Shown piece after piece: positions 12,500-23,389 of a stretch of DNA of 64,000 nucleotides; the first letter of the stretch is position 1, and each line of letters starts with the position of its first letter. The position numbers and the translations under genes are program-made. The DNA is taken from contig NC_088930.1 of NCBI RefSeq assembly GCF_038396675.1, positions 36,304,501-36,368,500 on the forward strand, given 5' to 3'. The stretch is from Hydra vulgaris (lineage: Eukaryota; Cnidaria; Hydrozoa; Anthoathecata; Hydridae). The notes beneath the pieces are model-generated. The model saw only the letters and a list, made by a program, of their open reading frames with translations. It was not told where the DNA came from and ran no database searches.

Positions 12500-12690
12500 T
12501 TAAACCTTACTGTTTCATGAGACAGGATTTAGTAGCAGTTGGGTACTTTTTACGGTCTCCGACAATGATCTGTAGAACAAATTGTTTCTCAGTTTCGTCT
12601 TTTGTGAAAATCTAATTATAATCCTGAATGAGTTTGACTCCTCTTTCCGCAACATCATTCACAACCACTATTTTCCAAGTTTTTCAATTC
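12500..12690 (-). pseudogene. Orphan coding fragment, probably from a transposable element
   Basis: The minus strand reads WKIVVVNDVAERGVKLIQDY, then N, a stop, IFTKDETEKQFVLQI and VGDRKKYPTATKS. The pattern 'NDxAERGVxLIxxYNxxxTKDExxxQFxLQxVxxxRKxYP' is one I recall from repetitive uncharacterised proteins in invertebrate genomes. I cannot name its superfamily. The sequence out to the (TA)n tract at 12206 is probably the 3' part of the same repeat. Confidence 0.5.
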
Positions 12691-12967
12691 CACTTTTTTT
12701 TTTTTTTTCTTCAGTTTTTATTTATTATATTTCCATAATATAGTTTACATAGTTTACATTTTTATCTTTATAACTTGTTTGTGGTAAAAATGTTTACTTG
12801 CAGAACTTGTGTGTCTTTACTTAGAAATTTGTTTTTTGAGTTTTTATATCCGGTTATAATTTTGTTAAAACTCACAATTATATTAGTTTTTAAAGAAACT
12901 ATTAATATTTTCTCCTTTCATCGCAATGTTCGTTTTTCAGTTTTAATAAAATAACACTTCATTTTTG

Positions 12968-13015
12968 CTTCTTTTTTAATCTTCTTCTTCTTCTTTTTCT
13001 TCTTCTTCTTTTAAA
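12968..13015. repeat. CTT-rich microsatellite
   Basis: A pyrimidine run of cttctt units. Confidence 0.8.
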
Positions 13016-13072
13016 TCGTCTCCAGTTCTTGACAATCAATAGAGACATTATATATGTCTCTATTGATACATT

Positions 13073-13073
13073 A

Positions 13074-13157
<84 letters not shown>

Positions 13158-13247
13158 TAATGTATATATATATATTTATATATGTAAAATACATATATAA
13201 ATAAATATATATATTTATATATGTATATATACATATATAAATATATG

Positions 13248-13313
<66 letters not shown>
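13073..13313. repeat. (TA)n microsatellite with TATG/AAATA variants
   Basis: Two pure TA stretches flank a mixed centre. On its left a 25-30 bp phrase (gagacattatatatgtctct) forms a small hairpin. Confidence 0.95.
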
Positions 13314-13316
<3 letters not shown>

Positions 13317-14290
13317 AAAAAACAATGTTTTATATTAATTATACTACATTTAAATATACAAGAACAATCATATAGCAATAACAATTGTAAAATTTGTTTT
13401 TAATTGATTTTTATTGTTTATTTGCGTAATATATTGATTTAAAAACAAAGTCTAGGTACTATTTCTGGTACAAATAATTAGGTGATTGCTATATGATATT
13501 TTTATGAAACTCTTTATGTTTTTAGAAAATAAAATTTTGTAATGTGCCTCACAGATTTGTAAAATGTACATGAGCTGAGAAACCAATTATATAATAATAT
13601 GACAAATATAATCATGGCAAGGAAAATTGCCATATTTGGTTTAAAAACTCCTCCAAACTATTTCCATATTTCATTTTGAGAGTTTTTTTTTTGAGATGTC
13701 TTTTCGATGACTATAAGGCCTCAACGCATTGTTTTATTATATATGTCAAATGTATATTATGTTTATATTTAGTAAAAATTATGTGTCTCTTTAAAATAAA
13801 GCAAAAGATGCAAATTTTGAATAAATTGGTAAATATTTTTTAAGGAGTAAAATTTTTTTTTATATTATTATAATAATTTCCAATTAAGCACAATGTTGTA
13901 AGTTTGATTATTTTTTACTGAACTATAATCTTACAAGAGTAGCGTTCTTTTCTGTTTTTTAAACCAATAGTTTTTTTTTGTTTTGTTTTTTTGTTTTTTT
14001 TTTATCGTACATATTGTTTACGAAACTATTTGCTCTAATAATATTTTCATAAACAGTATTTCAAAAGATATATCAGACTTTAATAATTTTCTTTTTATAG
14101 CATTACTCTTTGGAAATTGAATACTCAATGTAAAAAGTTAATAAAATTCTATTGGATTTGTAACTTAAAGATAAAGATAACAGCTGGTTATAAAAACTCT
14201 ACAAATTATTACTCATTCTGAGCCGCACAATGAAAAACGTTCAATATGTATGGAGAATAAAAGGAGAAAAAAATATTAACAAAGAGTTTA

Positions 14291-14441
14291 CCAGTCACTG
14301 TGACACAGTGTCACAGTGACTTGTAAGAAATATGACACTCTGTGTTAAATTGTTTCCAATAACCAACCAGTCACTGTAAAAGAGTGTGTCACATTGACTT
14401 CTAAGAAATATGACACTCTGTGTCAAACTTCTTCCAACAAC
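14291..14441. repeat. Two tandem ~77-bp copies carrying a CACTGTGACA palindrome
   Basis: The first copy contains a 29-bp inverted repeat (14293-14321, AGTCACTGTGACAC on both strands, one unpaired central base). The second copy from 14369 repeats the layout (cagtcactg, then cttctaagaaatatgacact) with a decayed palindrome. Confidence 0.75.
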
Positions 14442-14579
14442 GAGTTTGTGACAATATTTTATTATAATTTAATGATCTGTAATCTAGTATCTACCCAGCT
14501 AGCAAACAGAATTTGATAAAGCGTTAAAACAATGTTGTAAATTGTGTTGGCATAATATCGACCACCAAATCTGTTTTTA

Positions 14580-14780
14580 TATCATTTTAGTTACAAATGC
14601 TACGTTATAAACAACCAAAAGACAACGTTGGTCTAACGTTATATTTTAATTTGGCACTGCGTAATATTTTATGTTGATTCAACATAGTATTTTACGTTAT
14701 CACAACGTTGTATTTTGCATTGGCGAAACGTTGGTATTAACTCAATTCAACGTTATATTTTACGTTTGCACAAAATTATC
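14580..14780. repeat. Degenerate ACGTT/AACGT-rich repeat
   Basis: Phrases of the kind aacgttatattttacgtt recur with small changes, for example near 14635, 14700 and 14750. The unit length is irregular. Confidence 0.5.
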
Positions 14781-15862
14781 TTTAATTTTTATCAGAATTA
14801 AATACATTTGTTTCATATTTTAGTATATACACATGATATATATTTATACGCATATATAATTAAATATATGTACTTACACATTTTTATTACATCCATATTC
14901 ATGAATCAACATTGCTGATGGCGTTTGCTTAAAATAGATAACAAAAAATGCTGATAACATTCAAACTTTTTGTGTAGACAAAAATAAGCATCAAAAACCA
15001 GGATTATCCAAAAATTATAATTTAAAAACGCTTATGCTTTACTAATCCTAATATTAAAAGTGAAATAATTTTAGAGACAAGTAGATTTATAGACAAAGGT
15101 ATTTTAAAACTGTAGCTGAAAAGTATTTAGAAACTGTTGATAAATTTTTATCAAAGTATTTAGAAACTTTAGATAAATTTAGATCCAAAAGTATTTAGAA
15201 ACTGTAGATGACTTTTTACATCAAATTTACATTTACACATTAAACAACTTTTACGTTATGAGTCTTGTGAGATACTTTGCGATGAAAGAACACAAAGGTT
15301 AGAAAAGTTTGAAAAATGTAGAAATTTTCCTAAAGTTTCTATTTTCAGAATAAAAAACAAAGAAAGTGATATTGGTAGTTCAAACACTACTAACTATATA
15401 TATTTTTATTATCAAAAAATACTAAATAAATCAAAATTGCTAGAATAACACAAACGTGATTTGACTTAAAAAATAATTAATTTGCAAAATGAAGTTAAAA
15501 AGTTTATAAAGGTTGTTTGGCTGTATAAAGATAATAATAAACATAAAATTGTAAAAGAATATTTGCTCTCAGACCTAAATAAATATCCCTTTGACAATGA
15601 ATACCTATAATTTTTATTGTGTAAACAACAAGAAAATTTTTGGAAAACGAAAACCAAAAATGTTATTTTCAAAACCGGTTTTTGGATATATATCTTTTGT
15701 ACAAAATTTATTTGGTTATTTGGCAATTCTAAAACCCTTTTCTTGATTTGTAGTTGCTCGAGAAAATAAATGAAAACATTCTATCTGCTTTTACTCGAAC
15801 TTTAACAGTAAGTTACTGTAATTTGTGATGTAAAAAAGTGAAACAAATTTTCACAAAAAGGA

Positions 15863-17822
15863 AAATGTCGTTTTCTGAAGTCCGCAAGGATAACGCATCA
15901 GTTTGGAAGCACTTATTGCACTCAAAAGAACTTAAATTTGCCAATTTAAGTCTGCGACCAAGGAACTAAGTGCAAAAGAGGAACCACAAGCTCCACAAGG
16001 AACCACCTGAGAACAAAGCACAACATTACATTTGATGCTGTTTTTACTTCTGAGGACTAATTCGAAGTCATCAAACTCATTGATTCATTTTTTAAGACAA
16101 AAAATCCTGTTGATGGTGTTTCGGCTGAGCTTATTTCATGTTATGCACTGCCCTTTCGTGTTTTCTCAACTAGTCAACGTTTGAGAACAGCTCTTGAGAC
16201 ACAAGGATATAAATTGCCTAAAGATTCTAAATCGATTAAGGCTCTGCCGATGAAACATGAAGATATCAAGAAAACATATCAGCAGCAATTTGCAGAAAAG
16301 AAGCTTGTTGCTCACAAATTTAGCTTAACCCTTGATACTCATCAAGGGTTAAGTGAAATTTTTCCAGAAACAGAAAATATATGAAAACAAATAAATAAAA
16401 ATACTTTATCCAGAAACAGAAGATATATGAAAATAAATGTTTATATGGAAGGTGATTAATAGAACCTTGGAATAATCAGGGTACGTGGGTCTATGCCAGG
16501 AGAGAAATGTTGTGAATTGTTAACAAGAAACTGACTTTGGGCAACGTTTTGCCTGTGATATTGTTGCAGTAACCACAGACGGAGCTGCTGTAATGAAAAA
16601 ATTTGGTAGCTTAATTTTACCAGACCATCAGCTCTGCCTCGCACATAGAATCCACTTGGCTGTCTATGATGTTCTATATAGGCAATATAGGAAAGAAGAT
16701 AATGGCACACCTGAGCAAGTCATTATTCTAGAATAGAACCAAGAAGTTGATGAAGGCAATGAGAAAAGAGGATTAGAAATTTCAGCAGAACCAGGTGCAT
16801 CAGCTCTTCCAAAGATCAGGGAGGATGTCACAGAACTCATCAACAAAGTCAGAAAATATGTCAGATTGTTTTACAAGTCTCTAATTAAAAATAACATGAT
16901 TCTTCAAAAGCATATCCAATCTGAGTTAGGAAAGGAGCTGCAGCTAATCTTAGACTCTATGATATGATTTTAAGATTTGTTACCCTAAAGAAATGTATTT
17001 AAATGCCACTGATTGAGTTATCAAGCAATATTATGATTTAAGCAATTTATTTCTGAGCCTGAATTTACCACCTTACAAAATCTAGTAAATGCTTTAGAAT
17101 CAATCAAGGTTGGTTCCAAAGCATTTTGAAGTAGAGATTTAAACTTGCTCTCATCTGATGGCATTATGAAGTTTATTTTCAAGCAGCTAAAAAGTCAGGA
17201 AAACACTTTCAGTCAGTAGCTAGTTTACTCATTTACAAAGAGAGTCACTGAGAGGATGAATGCTATCTTAAGAAACTTAGTTAAATATTTTAATAATCCT
17301 GATGTCATTAATGGAGCAACTCATGGCATTTTCGAAAGTTCCATGCTAAAGAGAAATGCAATTTCTACTACTGCATCAAGTTTGTTTGATGCTTATTTGA
17401 GCAAAAGAGAAGTGAAAATATATAAGAAATATATGAGGAAATATATGAAGAAATATATGAAATATATAAGAAATGTATAAGAAAAACTTGTCAGATAATG
17501 AAACTAGTCAGGAACAAGTACAACAACTCACTTCCTTGTCAGAGGAGCTCGAGTTCTTTTTCAGAGAGACAGTCAAAGGGGTCTCGCAAAAGTAAAAAAA
17601 ATAGAATCAACTTCCAAACTAATGCTCAAAGAAACGGCAATATTTGAGGTAACAAAAAAACGAACAGGTTACTTAGATTTGTTGCACACGGCTTTGAAGT
17701 CAATCCAAGTAACAAGTGTGGAGACTAAAAAGTCATTTTCTGCGAATTGTCTATTTTTAAATAAACTAAGGTCATGGTTAAATGATGAAACACTTGATGA
17801 TTTATGTTTTATTACTTGCTGA
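15863..17822 (+). pseudogene. hAT transposase (ZBED-like), decayed
   Basis: Beginning at 15865 the plus strand reads MSFSEVRKDNASVWKHLLHS. After frameshifts it reads TTSSTRNHLRTKHN (about 15980-16025), the histidine half of a BED finger. At about 16545-16675 it reads ACDIVAVTTDGAAVMKKFGS then HQLCLAHRIHLAVYDVLY, the catalytic 'DGA' line and the HxxCxAHxxHL line of hAT transposases. The pieces at 17256-17480 and 17622-17822 end with SVETKKSFSANCLFLNKLRS, the degraded dimerisation region (S-x-E-x-x-F). Many stops make it inactive. AAAACCGGTTTTT-type motifs near 15670 and 17995-18060 may be subterminal remains, but true ends were not identified. Confidence 0.78.
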
Positions 17823-18079
17823 TTGTCTCAAGAAACGTTAAATTAACCATTAAAAAGACTTATTTGTTTGCTACTCAATTGTATTTAATGTGCGTATATG
17901 ACATTATATGACATTGTAGCTATATATTTATGTTTTTGCTGCTGTTGTTTCCCTGAAATATATATAATAAAAAAATACACTACAAAATCTGAAAACTGGT
18001 TTTTAAAACATTTAAAACCGCGGTTTATTTGAAAAATCGGTTTTTCAAAAAACTTAAATATTTCTTTTCCCTATTTGGC

Positions 18080-20220
18080 ACACTATACTGATTTGATGGT
18101 GTTTAAGTGTATACCTCAAAAGTTCTTTCACGTGCAAACACATCAGCAAAATACAGTTTTTAAACATACCTTTCAAAAACACTCTGTTGCAGTATATTTG
18201 CTTCACCCACCTTGTACTTGGTTTTAATCATAAAATTACAGTAAACCTATTTATTGTTGCTAATATCTGTAACCTTAAAGATTTGGAAAAAAGTATATCG
18301 TTAGTTTTTGATGAAATGAAAGTTGAAAGTGGTTAAGTGGCTAAGTGTTCAATAGTACTAATGGAAAGATAGAAGGAATAAGCAAAATGGGATAATTAAT
18401 AACGCATTAGTATTGTTTTTTTTGTGGTTCAAGGTTTATTTACATCTCTATGTTGCTCTTTTGTTCTTATTTTAATTGAGGGACTTAGAAGCGATCAGTT
18501 TTTTTCATGCGCTTGAAAAGCCGTATTTGTTATTCAGAAAAATTGGTCTTAGAGTTTTTTGTATTGTGGCTGATGGTTCTTTACTAAATAAAAAGTTTTT
18601 TAACTTCATTTAATCGAGGGTCTTAATAGTTTTAAAGACGGTTGTGTTAATTGGACAAAATATAAATGGCATCCTGGTTTGTTTTTTTCCAATTACTGTT
18701 TCAGTAAATCGTTTTCACAGATTTTTTTGATTTATTAGTTCTTATAAATATAAGAATGTAAAGGTTAATTTTTTATTTAGATCGTAAAGTATATTTTATA
18801 TCTAATATAACACAAAAACAACCAAAAACAATTTTGAAAATTCGCATTGGAATCACAAAATAAAAAACCTGATTAAAATACATGCAATCAAATTTTGAAA
18901 GCGTCATGAAAACATTTTAAAAACATTGGTGACATTGATTTTAGTTATGTTTTATTATTAATTATTTGTTTGTTTAAATAAATTATTCATGTTAATCGAA
19001 AACGTCTGTGTTGATCACAAACTGTCCGCGTGTATGAATGGGAACTGGGTATGTCATGTAATGGAGATAGATTACAAATGGGCGATAAATTACGAAAAGA
19101 ATACATTCAGTTAACACCGCATCTCGAATACGCGTAAATTTTGCTGAAAAGGTACAGTTGTATTTAACCAAGTACTAGTTTCCTTCATGGCCACTGTAAG
19201 TTAATAAACAAAAATTGTGCTTTTTAAATTTGAAGATCTTTTAATGAAACGTTTTATGTTAAAGTAAGAACTTTAACACATATTCTAAAGGAACAAGGGA
19301 ATAATGATACTATAGATTACCGGCAATTTATTACTTTGTTTAATTTTTTTTTGATTGCTTAAATATGTGTAGGAAAACAAATAAAACAAAAATGTTAAAT
19401 TTACATTTAGATAGGAATTTAACATTTTTTTATTCACAATAAACATATTTTATTCAATAAGTCTAATCAAAAAGATTAGAATAGAGATAAGCTAACACAC
19501 TTAGTTTTTACATTTCACCATCTCAGTAAACTCTTCTAAATAAGTTAATGCAATAATGTTTATCATTTGTCCGTTAGAACTTATTAATAAATGTTTTGTT
19601 TGCTTGTGCAATGAAGTGGAACTAAGAGCTTATTTAATTAAGCAAGGGGTAGGGAATTAACAGTTAAGTAAGGCTAGAGTAGGGGCAAAAATATGCCGTT
19701 TTTAAAAAACAACAATGGAATGCATGTATTTTTTGTCGTTTTTTTTAAAGACTTTAGTTGGCGTTAGAAAAAATCTTTCTTTTTCTTTTTCATTGGCTTA
19801 ATGATGTTTTTCTTGCTTATTTTATTGATTGACAACTTGCTACTGCAACTATTTTTATATTCCATAGATACAGATGATGATAAAAAACGTCTTTGTTTAA
19901 GTAAACAAACTCTAGAAAGGTTCGAATTTGAGCATATTTTGAATTTTCAGGAGGTTGAGTCATAATTGAATTACAGTTTATTATTATTAGTATATTATAT
20001 TACATATGTGTGAGTTTTACATAAATTGAGTTAAGTAGTTATTGTATTTAATTCATGCATTCTTTCACAGAACTTGGAAAATGTCTTCTTCAAGAAGCTG
20101 ACAATATACGCAACATTCAACGAGAGCAGACAAGTTTTAAAGCTTAAAAACTTATTTTATTTTTGTTGTTGTTTTTTTATTATTAAAAATTATCTTCTAT
20201 TTACTTGGTAACGTTCAAAT
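18080..20220. other. Non-coding AT-rich stretch
   Basis: No recognised gene. A short open plus-strand piece near 18989-19110 (containing HKLSACMNGNWVCHV) matched nothing I know. No repeats of note were seen. Confidence 0.4.
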
Positions 20221-20227
20221 TACTGTC

Positions 20228-20660
20228 ATGGATATAAATTGTATCAAAAAATTATTCTCTGAAATGCTTGAAAAGCAAAAATTTGACATCCTTAACGAAA
20301 CTAGAAAATTAATAAAAGAGCACGAAAAAATATAGGCTTCAATAATAGCTGCAAACATAAAAATTATTACTGAACGACTTGATTAGAATGATAAAAATAA
20401 TATTGATCAAATAGAATAATTAACATTACAAACGTCCTTGAATTAACAAATAAATCCGTTACGTTGTTGATAACTGAATTCAGTGAAATGCAGAAATTTA
20501 GTTACGCAAACGATGATATTTTTTCAGGTAAATTAGAACAACTAAAGAAAAAAAAGAAAAGAAATTAATATCAAAATAAAAGATAATAGTGAAGTCACAA
20601 AAATAAAAAATAAACTTAAGGAAATAGAAACCACTCATAAAGAAATAACTTAGAATAAAT
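20228..20660 (+). pseudogene. Coiled-coil fragment, probably LINE ORF1 N-terminus
   Basis: The frame opens with MDINCIKKLFSEMLEKQKFD, continues through ILNETRKLIKEHEKI and, after stops, ASIIAANIKIITERLD and NDKNNIDQIE. It is lysine/glutamate-rich with heptad-like spacing. This is the usual character of the N-terminal coiled coil of CR1/L2-type ORF1, and the ORF1 at 36267-35477 has a similar start. It lies against the truncated end of the recombinase-like gene. Confidence 0.4.
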
Positions 20661-20712
20661 AGAACTAATAACTATGTACTTTTAAAAGACAATGATTCTG
20701 TTTTATTTACTG

Positions 20713-20800
20713 GGCTACCCAAGGTTTTTATTTCTGATATGTTTTCCAAACATTTCTTCCAATAGTTCTTCTTGTTCTGTTGACCACTGAGTATACATTC
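20713..20800 (-). pseudogene. Candidate last exon: start of a Trp-rich Myb-like domain
   Basis: After a TTTAG acceptor the minus strand reads MYTQWSTEQEELLEEMFGKH then IRNKNLG and a stop. I recall a similar Trp-rich segment at the C-terminus of metazoan proteins carrying the recombinase-like domain found upstream here. The domain is cut short, and a LINE ORF1-like scrap follows on the other strand. Confidence 0.4.
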
Positions 20801-21342
20801 TTTCTAAACAAAAAATGCAAAAGCTAATTAAAAATATCTATCTTCTCAGAATATTAAAAAGCTTTAATTTTTATTATCATATGCTATTTTATTATTGAGT
20901 AAATTTTCTATACCAAAACTTGCTTATGCAAAAAAAAATTCCTGTTCTATTTAGGAAGGAAAAAGGTATTTGATAACTCGTACGGAACTTGCTACTAAAG
21001 AGTTACGATGTTGTGAAGAGGTGGGGAGAAGGGGTAAAAAAACAGTCAGGAGTTGCGCAACGTAATTTTTGGAAAACTCCTTTGCAAAAAAGTCCACAAA
21101 ACCTTCTAATTTTTGAGCAGGAGATTTATTCAGTTTCACATTTGAATTTTGAATTTCTTTTGACCGATGCTGACTTTTTAAAGGTTTTTCTAGAAGTAAA
21201 AATCTTTAAATTTTAAACATAATCATTAAAAGTTTTATAATCAAATAATAAAAAATATAAGATTTAATAACATTACTAAAAAAAGTATATTTTTCTAAAA
21301 TTAACACTATTTCATAAAGAAAAATCAAACATTACCATGTAA

Positions 21343-21407
21343 ATGATCAGTTGTCTCACTTTTAAGTTTGCCTCCATTTTCAGGTTCATCTCCATTGGGA
21401 TCTACTA
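21343..21407 (-). pseudogene. Candidate exon between recombinase and Myb-like segments
   Basis: This short open block reads VDPNGDEPENGGKLKSETTD then HLH. It is bounded by an AG acceptor (aaatag) and a GT donor (atg|gtaatg) on the minus strand. Its low-complexity, charged composition fits a linker. Confidence 0.35.
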
Positions 21408-21783
21408 TTTAAAGTTAAATTTAAATGCAGTTTATTCATTTAAAGTAACAGAAATTCAAGATTTTAAAAAGAAATTATTATTGAAAACTATAACTTCAGT
21501 CTAATTTAATAAATGAACTTAGAAGTTGTTCAAGTGAAGTAAGTAATTATTTCTAAATCAACAAGACTGCGAAGTCTTGTTGATTTAGAGTCGCATGAAA
21601 GATTTTTAAACATTTTTTCTTAAAATTTTTAATTTAGATTGTTATAATTTACGCGCAAATAACCTATTTTTTAATGTAAAAACATAACTTACTTTAAAAG
21701 TATTATATATTAAATTCTATTATAAAGTATATAAATATCTTAAAAACTATATCTTATAATTGTTTAGTTATACTCTAATGATA

Positions 21784-23385
21784 CAAAAACTACTTTATAC
21801 CTTCATTGATAGCCAACAAGTGTTTTCCTGAAGACAAAATTTGTTGGTGGGCAGCTGGTGCTTGATAAATATTTTCATTTATATTTTTGCTTTGCCCAAA
21901 ATGTTTAAAAACTAAACTTTTTTCTAAATCACTAAGGTTTATTGCTGCCATAAGCGTGCTTAATCAATGTCTATTTGTTGTACCAGTTAATCTCGACTTA
22001 TTTATAATTGGCAATTTATCACAAACATTAATTAATCTATGCCAGCGTGAGCAAAGCTTTTCTGAACTTTGACAAGTAGGAACTACGTAAACATTTGATT
22101 CCAGAACTCCCACATTGCTTCTAACAACTGGATCTGATAAAATTTTCATAGCACGGACAGTATCTTTGGGAATTAAAACAGGGACAAGATGATTTGAACC
22201 TTTGCTACTTTGGTAAGTTATTTTCATGTTTGTTTTATTTATCTTTGTTAAATCTTCAGCACGTTGTTCATATAACCGTGCATTCTTTGCTGCTTCAAAC
22301 CACTCGCGTAACAAAAGACGGGCAGGCTCACCTCCTCGTCTACCGTAAAATAAAACAAGCCTTGTACATGCAACATCAAGCAGTTTAACGTGAGCGTGAA
22401 AATCCCATAAAAAAAAGGTATCCTCATTGTACTTTTTCATAACAGATATGGAATAAATACGTATCATTTGAATATCTGATTTATTTGGTAATTTTGATGG
22501 TTTCTTTAAACTAATGTTTCTGCGTTCATTTAAATCATATGTTGCATCCCCAAATATTTCTTCTTTACGAAGTTGTAGAAGTACTAAAAAATCAGAGATT
22601 GATTTAGCTGAATTATCATTATCTCGAGCCAAAAAGTTTCCGATCCATTTTTTTGCACTGCTAGAAATTAAATAATATAAGGTAGGTTTTTACCGTGGTT
22701 TTTGATTTTCAGAATAAGTATCTGTATATACATCAATTGCAAGCTTCAAAGAACTTAACTTTTGTCGAAGAAACATATCGGCTGCTTTGCAATAAATTGA
22801 TTTTACATCATAATTTTTAAAATGTGAGTATAGATGGCTTATTCGTCTCATGTCATTACGAACAGATTTTTGAACTTCACTCATTTTGCTAAGTTTTTTT
22901 CTCACTTTCTCGTAAAGTAGTGATCTAATCATCAAAATTGTTCGGTCACTTTTCGCAGTAATACCAATAGGACTATCTCTAATTACTTGCAAAATTTCAG
23001 TTTTTAAGTTTTGACTTAATCCTTCTTGTGATTTATCAGTAAGAATTTCAACCGGTACTGCACATTTTGAATAAGAAGAATCTCTTCCACATACATTTAT
23101 ATTACGAGAGTAATAAGATTTTGAATAAAGACCATGACACAACAAACACATAACTAGATTTTCATATTTTGTTGACTCCGCTCTCTTTCGAATAGAGGAA
23201 CTTTTAAATCAATTTGTTTCAAATTAAAATTACGAATACCATCTTTTTAAAAACATTGAAACAGCCTGTTATGCTCTATTTTGGGATTTTGCAAAGCAGT
23301 TTTTACTTTTTCGTTTGTTTTGTATTTTTTTGCAATATGTCTTGAAAGTCTTTGAAATGATTTACCACAGATAAAAAATAATCTT
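21784..23385 (-). pseudogene. Tyrosine recombinase-like protein with N-terminal zinc finger, inactivated
   Basis: Minus strand, nearly one frame. 23360-23280 reads FFICGKSFQRLSRHIAKKYK, a degenerate C2H2-like finger. A conserved linker follows (22690-23151). The C-terminal half has LFYGRRGGEPARLLLREW (catalytic Arg I region), SNHLVPVLIPKD, SRLTGTTNRH and then, after a stop, LSTLMAAINLSDLEKSL and KHFGQSKNINENIYQAPAAH (nucleophile Tyr at 21865-21867). Four in-frame stops were counted. One, TGA at 21964-21966, sits where relatives have the catalytic Arg of the H-x-x-R region. In 'HFGQS' a Gln replaces the usual His. It is therefore catalytically dead. The family is a Crypton-like or domesticated tyrosine recombinase, assigned from remembered motifs. 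Confidence 0.62.
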
Positions 23386-23389
23386 TTAA

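Larger units (their letters stand above)
13320..15860. other. Non-coding stretch with small repeats
   Basis: No coding sequence is supported. It holds a duplicated palindrome (14291-14441), an ACGTT-rich repeat (about 14580-14780) and three loose copies of an agtatttagaaactgtagat phrase at about 15120-15215. The sequence ctacccagctagcaaacag at 14492 looks like one end of a CCCAG-type MITE, but no partner end was seen. Confidence 0.5.

Noticed and set aside
16456..16846. Minus-strand open frames opposite the hAT relic
   Set aside because: The plus strand here reads the conserved hAT lines (DGAAVMKKFGS, HQLCLAHRIHLAVYD), so the minus frames are shadows.
20951..21216. Coding exon with VAQLLTVFLPLLPTSSQHRN or its antisense
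   Set aside because: Open on both strands with no recognisable domain, no convincing splice sites and no link in phase to neighbouring exons.
22661..22693. A 33-nt intron within the recombinase-like gene
   Set aside because: It has GT/AG ends, but it is too short to be spliced, and the 33 nt read in frame as conserved residues (KPTLYYLIS). A single nonsense mutation (TAA 22691-22693) explains it better.
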